From Conchocele bisecta (taxonomy: Eukaryota; Mollusca; Bivalvia; Lucinida; Thyasiridae), in assembly GCA_029237695.1 (NCBI GenBank), contig CM055265.1, forward strand, positions 70,967,912-71,031,911: DNA of 64,000 nucleotides, written 5' to 3'. A program made the position numbers and the translations under genes. Position 1 is the first letter of the stretch. Each line of letters starts with the position of its first letter. The notes beneath the pieces were generated by a model. The model had not been told where the DNA came from, ran no database searches, and saw only the letters and a list, made by a program, of their open reading frames with translations. Shown here one piece after another: positions 59,801 through 64,000 of this stretch.

Positions 59801-60049
59801 GTGAATTATATGTCTCCACTGTGCCTAAGGTGAATAAGAGTAATTGTGACGTGGCAAGTTTTGCTACCGACAAAATGCTTGCACTGTATATATTGAAATT
59901 ATAGCTGCTACAAACAAGCACCTTACATCCGCATAGTTTCAGAAATGTGCGAATTTATAAATTATACAACTAGTATAGTTGACGTCAAATTAAAATGGTC
60001 GTATCTTGGAAACCAAATGGAGTAAAACAGAAGTAAAATCAGTACATGT

Positions 60050-60350
60050 TCAGGCGCGGATACAGGGGGGGGGGGGGGGGGGGAAGGGGGGGGGGGGGGG
60101 GGGGGGAGGGGGGTGGGGGGGGGGATCCAGGGGGTCCGGACTCCCCCCTGCTCCCGGCCAAAAAAAAAAAAAAAAGAAAATCTACAATACTCGAATAGTT
60201 GGATGACTTTTTTCGTGGCCTAGGTGTCAGAAAATCGCATCTGCGGCGATCTGGCATCTAAAATTTTCCTGGGGGAGAACACCCACACCCCCCTACTTTA
60301 CGATTTCGCGCTCGCGGAGGTCGGCTATGCCGAATTTTAATTACAGACCC

Positions 60351-60392
<42 letters not shown>

Positions 60393-60420
60393 TGCAATTA
60401 TTTCTGTATCCGCACCTGAT
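60050..60420. mobile_element. CAGGCGCGGATACAG element with poly-G and poly-C tracts (family J)
   Basis: The inverted ends CAGGCGCGGATACAG (60051) and CTGTATCCGCACCTG (to about 60419) enclose a 60-bp poly-G tract (60066-60125) and a 40-bp poly-C tract (60351-60392). The middle includes CGCGCTCGCGGAGGTCGGC. Confidence 0.7.
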
Positions 60421-61430
60421 GTTATATCAATCAACTGTCACGATGATGAAATCATAAAGTTTCAAGATATTATGTTTAATGGTATGGTCGCCAAGCAGTA
60501 TTTCAATAGAAAATGTGAAACTGTGTGTACAGTCTACAGTCTACAGTTGAGTCTATGGGCTTTTTTGAAAAGTTGACTTTTGGCACGGTGCTGTACATAG
60601 TTCTACCGGACACCACCTTATAACAAATAGGTAGCCAGGCAGAAACTTCAACACTAATATTCATTTCACAGAAACAGAAATGTGGTTAGCTTATTAGGTT
60701 GTACAGTAAACATCAATGGTAGTTGCCAACCTTTATTTGTATCCTGAAAATCGAGCACAGCGGTCACGCTTCTTCATTTCGTCTATCAAGTCAGTTCTAG
60801 TTGTACATAAACGATTGGATGAAGTAAGCAAGTGGTGTGGTAAAAAAAAGTTCTGCAACATCGAGGATAAACGGTTATTTATTGTTCAGTTCGTTACTGA
60901 TCATGCGTGAAGTTAATAATTTACATATAATGTCATTTATAATAAAGCAATCACGTGTTGTCATTATATAATAATTAATAATTCAGTTGTTAATCGCACG
61001 TCGTCTGCTCTCCTGCACTGCTGGCCCGCCCGTGTTTACCAATACCAATGCTATTCATGAATCAGCTGATTGGTGTAAACAACAGCACTACCGGTATGTC
61101 AAATACATGCTAGAGTCTTTGGCATTTCGGTTACTTCTCATAGTAGAGTGTGAATGATATATTATAGTGCATTGGAAATTTGTTCATATAGATCTATTAC
61201 TATTACTTTTAATGGAATTTTAAAGTTTTACTTTGGTTCATACTCGTATATAGTGTTTCTGCCATTTACGGATGTTTTGTATGGGGAAATTATACATTTG
61301 TTACACCAGAAGGATTAACTAAATGGTCATCTGTAAATTGGTATCTTTTTGTGCAATACTGTATTGAGTCTGCTCAGGGCCTGTTCTCTATTCAGCCACT
61401 GAAATATTCATGCTGCCATCAGGAAAATGA
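60421..61430. other. Intergenic, nothing recognised
   Basis: AT-rich; no exon, repeat or RNA seen. Confidence 0.35.
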
Positions 61431-61439
61431 TAATAACCC

Positions 61440-61820
61440 CAGTGCTCCAGATAAGCTGCGTATTTGCTTAAATACCCAATTAAAATTGCCAAAACCCCAA
61501 TTGAAATCAGAAGTAGCGGGTATCAAAAAGCAATACAAAATTTGTGGTACCTTTATCATGCTGCAGAAAACAATAAACAGACAGCAAATATAGTATAATT
61601 TTCTTATTTTCCATGAAAACACATCTTGGTATTTCATTAGAATTGTCTCCAAGGAGACAATTCTAATGAAATGCCAAGACATGTTTTCATTTTGAAGCAA
61701 ACTATTAAATAATTGCTGTCTGTTGATGTATAAACAGTAGTGTGATTTTTTTTTACCCAATTAAAATTGCTTCCGACATGATGGAGTGACAATACTCAAT
61801 TACTAATTCCTTATCTGGAC
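61440..61820. mobile_element. CAGTGCTCCAGATAAG MITE, copy 1 (hAT-like ends)
   Basis: CAGTGCTCCAGATAAG on the left and CCTTATCTGGACCCTG on the right, with an inner palindrome TTAGAATTGTCTCCAAGGAG / ACAATTCTAATG. The CAGTG edge resembles hAT elements. Copy 2 is at 63518-63990 in reverse orientation. Confidence 0.7.
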
Positions 61821-61908
61821 CCTGAACCCTAAATATTCAGACACAACTTATTGCAGGATGCAGTTTTTGACTAATTTTGTAATGTCCCTTTTCTCAGTGA
61901 TCGGCCTA

Positions 61909-62145
61909 TATGTGGCTGTGACTGGAGAAATGTGGCTTATGGGATTTCTTACGAGTGTAGTTCCTGATCAAATAGCACACATCTGTAAGCCTGATAATGA
62001 TCTATATTACATGACAGGTGTTTCATTGACAGAATGGTGAACAGTGCAGATCTTGACCAGACTGTGTGGATGCACAGGCTGATTTGGATCTACACTGGTC
62101 ACAAAATCCATAAGCCCCATTTCTCCAGTCACAGCCACAAATTAT
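61909..62145. repeat. Family D MITE, full length
   Basis: TATGTGGCTGTGACTGGAG to TTTCTCCAGTCACAGCCACA, with the inner TCCTGATCAAATAGCACAC and GCACAGGCTGATTTGGATC. Confidence 0.8.
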
Positions 62146-62189
62146 GATGAGTTGCCAATAACGAGTTGCCAATAATTGTCATTACTTGA

Positions 62190-62425
62190 GACAAGCCATG
62201 TGATTTTGTACCTAAGAAGATGTGTGATTTTTCATGAAAAATGTTTACAGAAACTGATATTTTACGTAAGTGATGTCAAAAGTTGACGAAATGTACAGAG
62301 TAAATAAGAACTGATTTACTCTATTCTACATTTGCTCTGATTATTTCATCAACTTTCAACATCAATACGGACAATATCTTAAATTTTGTGAATATTTCCT
62401 CGGGTACAAAATCACACGGATTGTC
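62190..62425. repeat. Family E MITE
   Basis: GAGACAAGCCATGTGATTTTG to AAAATCACACGGATTGTC, with AAAGTTGACGAAATGTAC and an inverse in the centre. Confidence 0.75.
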
Positions 62426-62515
62426 CTTTCTTCCCTAAACATCGACTGCTCAATTCTAATTTTTGACTATTTTGTTAATCAAAAAAGGGATATTTTGTTT
62501 GGCAAAATTTGGAAA

Positions 62516-62632
62516 ATGATGACAAACATTGTGGATCCTGATGAGACAGCTTGACACAAGCTGGCTCATCTGGGTCTGCAGTGTTTGCAAATGTTGATGT
62601 TATGGTCTCTAGGGTTGAAAGGGTTAATTGTT
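62516..62632. repeat. Family H MITE, partial
   Basis: GGATCCTGATGAGACAGC / GCTGGCTCATCTGGGTC palindrome and the terminal GGGTTGAAAGGGTTAA. Confidence 0.65.
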
Positions 62633-62849
62633 AGTAGCATCACGTGAGACTGACATATGAAATGTGGCTTTGTGAACAGATAGATCCAGATCAGACAGGG
62701 CATTCACAATCTGATCAGGATCTGTTTGCCTTTCCCTCATTGAAAAAAACAATGACACATCTAACATGCAGTATTGATCCCTAATCTGGCTGCAGGCCAG
62801 CAGACCTTGTAGTGTGAGATGAGCTGATGAAAACACAAACATCCATTTT

Positions 62850-63045
62850 CCCCCACTTCTTCTTCCCCCCCCCCCCACCCCACCCCAACCTCACTACTCC
62901 TCTCTTTTCTGCTCTCTCTATCCCTCCCCTTCTTCTACCTCATCCTCTGTCCCCCCTCTTTTTCTATCTACCTTCATCTCTTCATCCTCTTCCTCTCCCT
63001 CCTTCCCTCCCTACCACTCTCTCTTGTTCTCTCTATCTTCAAGCA
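62850..63045. repeat. Polypyrimidine tract
   Basis: About 195 bp of C/T-rich sequence (CCCC, CTCT and TTCCTC blocks). Confidence 0.85.
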
Positions 63046-63164
63046 CACACCGTCAGCCTTAAGTAAAGATCTATATATTTGTCAAGATATGTGTTTCAAC
63101 CTTCTAGCACACTCCTACGGCCAGATAAGGACACATATTTTTGTCAGAAATGACATGTTTCAAC

Positions 63165-63280
63165 AATTGGAATAGCGAACAGTGGAGATACAGATAAGAT
63201 ACAAATGTGCAGGCTGGTCTGGACCTACACTGGTCACAAGTGTCATCTAGCCCCATTTTCTCCAGTAACAGCCACAGATA
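63165..63280. repeat. Family D MITE, right half
   Basis: AATAGCGAACAGTGGAGATAC followed by CTGGTCTGGACCTACACTGG and the terminal TTTTCTCCAGTAACAGCCAC. Confidence 0.65.
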
Positions 63281-63517
63281 ACTCCTGGGACCAAATTGTT
63301 AGCTGCTTATGGACTGATATTGATATGTAGCCTATTTCGCGAACATTCCATTAGTAGACTATGTTCTTGGTCGACTAACCCACACTCGGTCTAGAAATTG
63401 CCGCAATGCTGATTTGTGCACAGGCAGCCAATATATTTTGCAGCAGGAGACTGTACTAGTTTGGCTGACAGTTGTTATCAGTGGTTGATAACAGGGACAC
63501 TTATTACATACACATAC

Positions 63518-63990
63518 AGTGCTCCAGATAAGGAATTAGTAACTGAGTATTGTCACTCCATCATTTCTGAAGCAATTGTGTATTTCAAAATGTTAATTGT
63601 GTAAAATAGAATTACACCACTGTTTACACATCAGCAGATCGCACTTATTGAATAGTTTGCTTCTAAATGAAAACACATCTTGGTATTTCATTAGAATTGT
63701 CTCCTTGGAAAACACATCTTGGTATTTCATTAGAATTGTCTCCTTGGAGACAATTCTAATGAAATACCAAGATGTGTTTTCATTTAGAAGCAAACTATTC
63801 AATAAGATGTGTTTTCATGGAAAAATAAGAAAATATGCTATATTTGTGGTCTATTTATTGTTTTCTGTAGCATGATAAAGATACCACAATTATTTTATTG
63901 CTTTTTGATACTCACTATTTCTGATTTCAATTGGGTTTTTAGCAATTTTAATTGGGTATTTACGCAAATACGCACCTTATCTGGAGCTCT
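63518..63990. mobile_element. CAGTGCTCCAGATAAG MITE, copy 2
   Basis: CAGTGCTCCAGATAAGGAAT to the far end CTTATCTGGAGCTC near 63989. The central TGGTATTTCATTAGAATTG unit is present twice before the palindrome centre. Reverse orientation relative to copy 1. Confidence 0.75.
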
Positions 63991-64000
63991 ACACATATAT

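Overview
This is an animal nuclear genome window: AT-rich, intron-bearing, low in genes and very high in small inverted-repeat mobile elements. Several dispersed families seen here (for example the TGTGGCTGTGACTGGAGA family and the GACAAGCCATGTGATTTTG family) are ones I associate with heterodont bivalve molluscs such as Dreissena, Mya or Mercenaria. That species inference rests on memory of repeat motifs, not on a search.

Two spliced host genes can be assembled on the + strand by following GT-AG junctions with matching reading phase. Gene 1 (2705-23508, three exons of 74, 82 and 255 nt separated by 12.5 kb and 7.9 kb introns) encodes a 136-residue protein that I recognise as the ciliary microtubule inner protein CIMIP1 (C20orf85 in human). 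Gene 2 (36661-43739, five exons) encodes a predicted 248-residue, Arg/Tyr/Ala-rich protein that I do not recognise. It ends in a seven-residue repeat. Its last intron is largely a 48-bp minisatellite whose unit resembles the splice-acceptor region of the last exon. Three tRNA-Thr(AGT)-like units lie on the - strand at 15.85-18.64 kb inside intron 2 of gene 1.

Most of the rest is mobile DNA. There is a decayed Tc1/mariner-type element with well-preserved ends and a TA target duplication (27552-28965), a broken non-LTR reverse transcriptase (57.8-59.8 kb), and many palindromic MITE families. Three structural classes stand out. (1) Elements made of two consecutive hairpins, in two sequence families with the same layout, with TAT target duplications in three copies. 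(2) Foldback elements whose arms or cores are 21-bp tandem repeats and which have 6-bp target duplications (3908-4189, 33066-33577, 49353-52810). One relative has a left arm amplified to about 19 copies of a 58-bp unit (11218-12690). (3) Long foldback arms rich in AAGATGGCCGCC-type motifs (18.8-22.35 kb; 52.8-53.6 with 56.0-56.9 kb). Elements are often nested, and the insertions allow precise ends to be read.

Mobile elements touch the genes directly. A TTAA-flanked MITE sits on the stop codon of gene 1 and carries the first AATAAA after it. Exon 2 of gene 1 lies between two MITEs, and exon 1 of gene 2 lies between two copies of another. Most long open frames in the window are by-products of repeats whose period is a multiple of three, and I do not call them genes.
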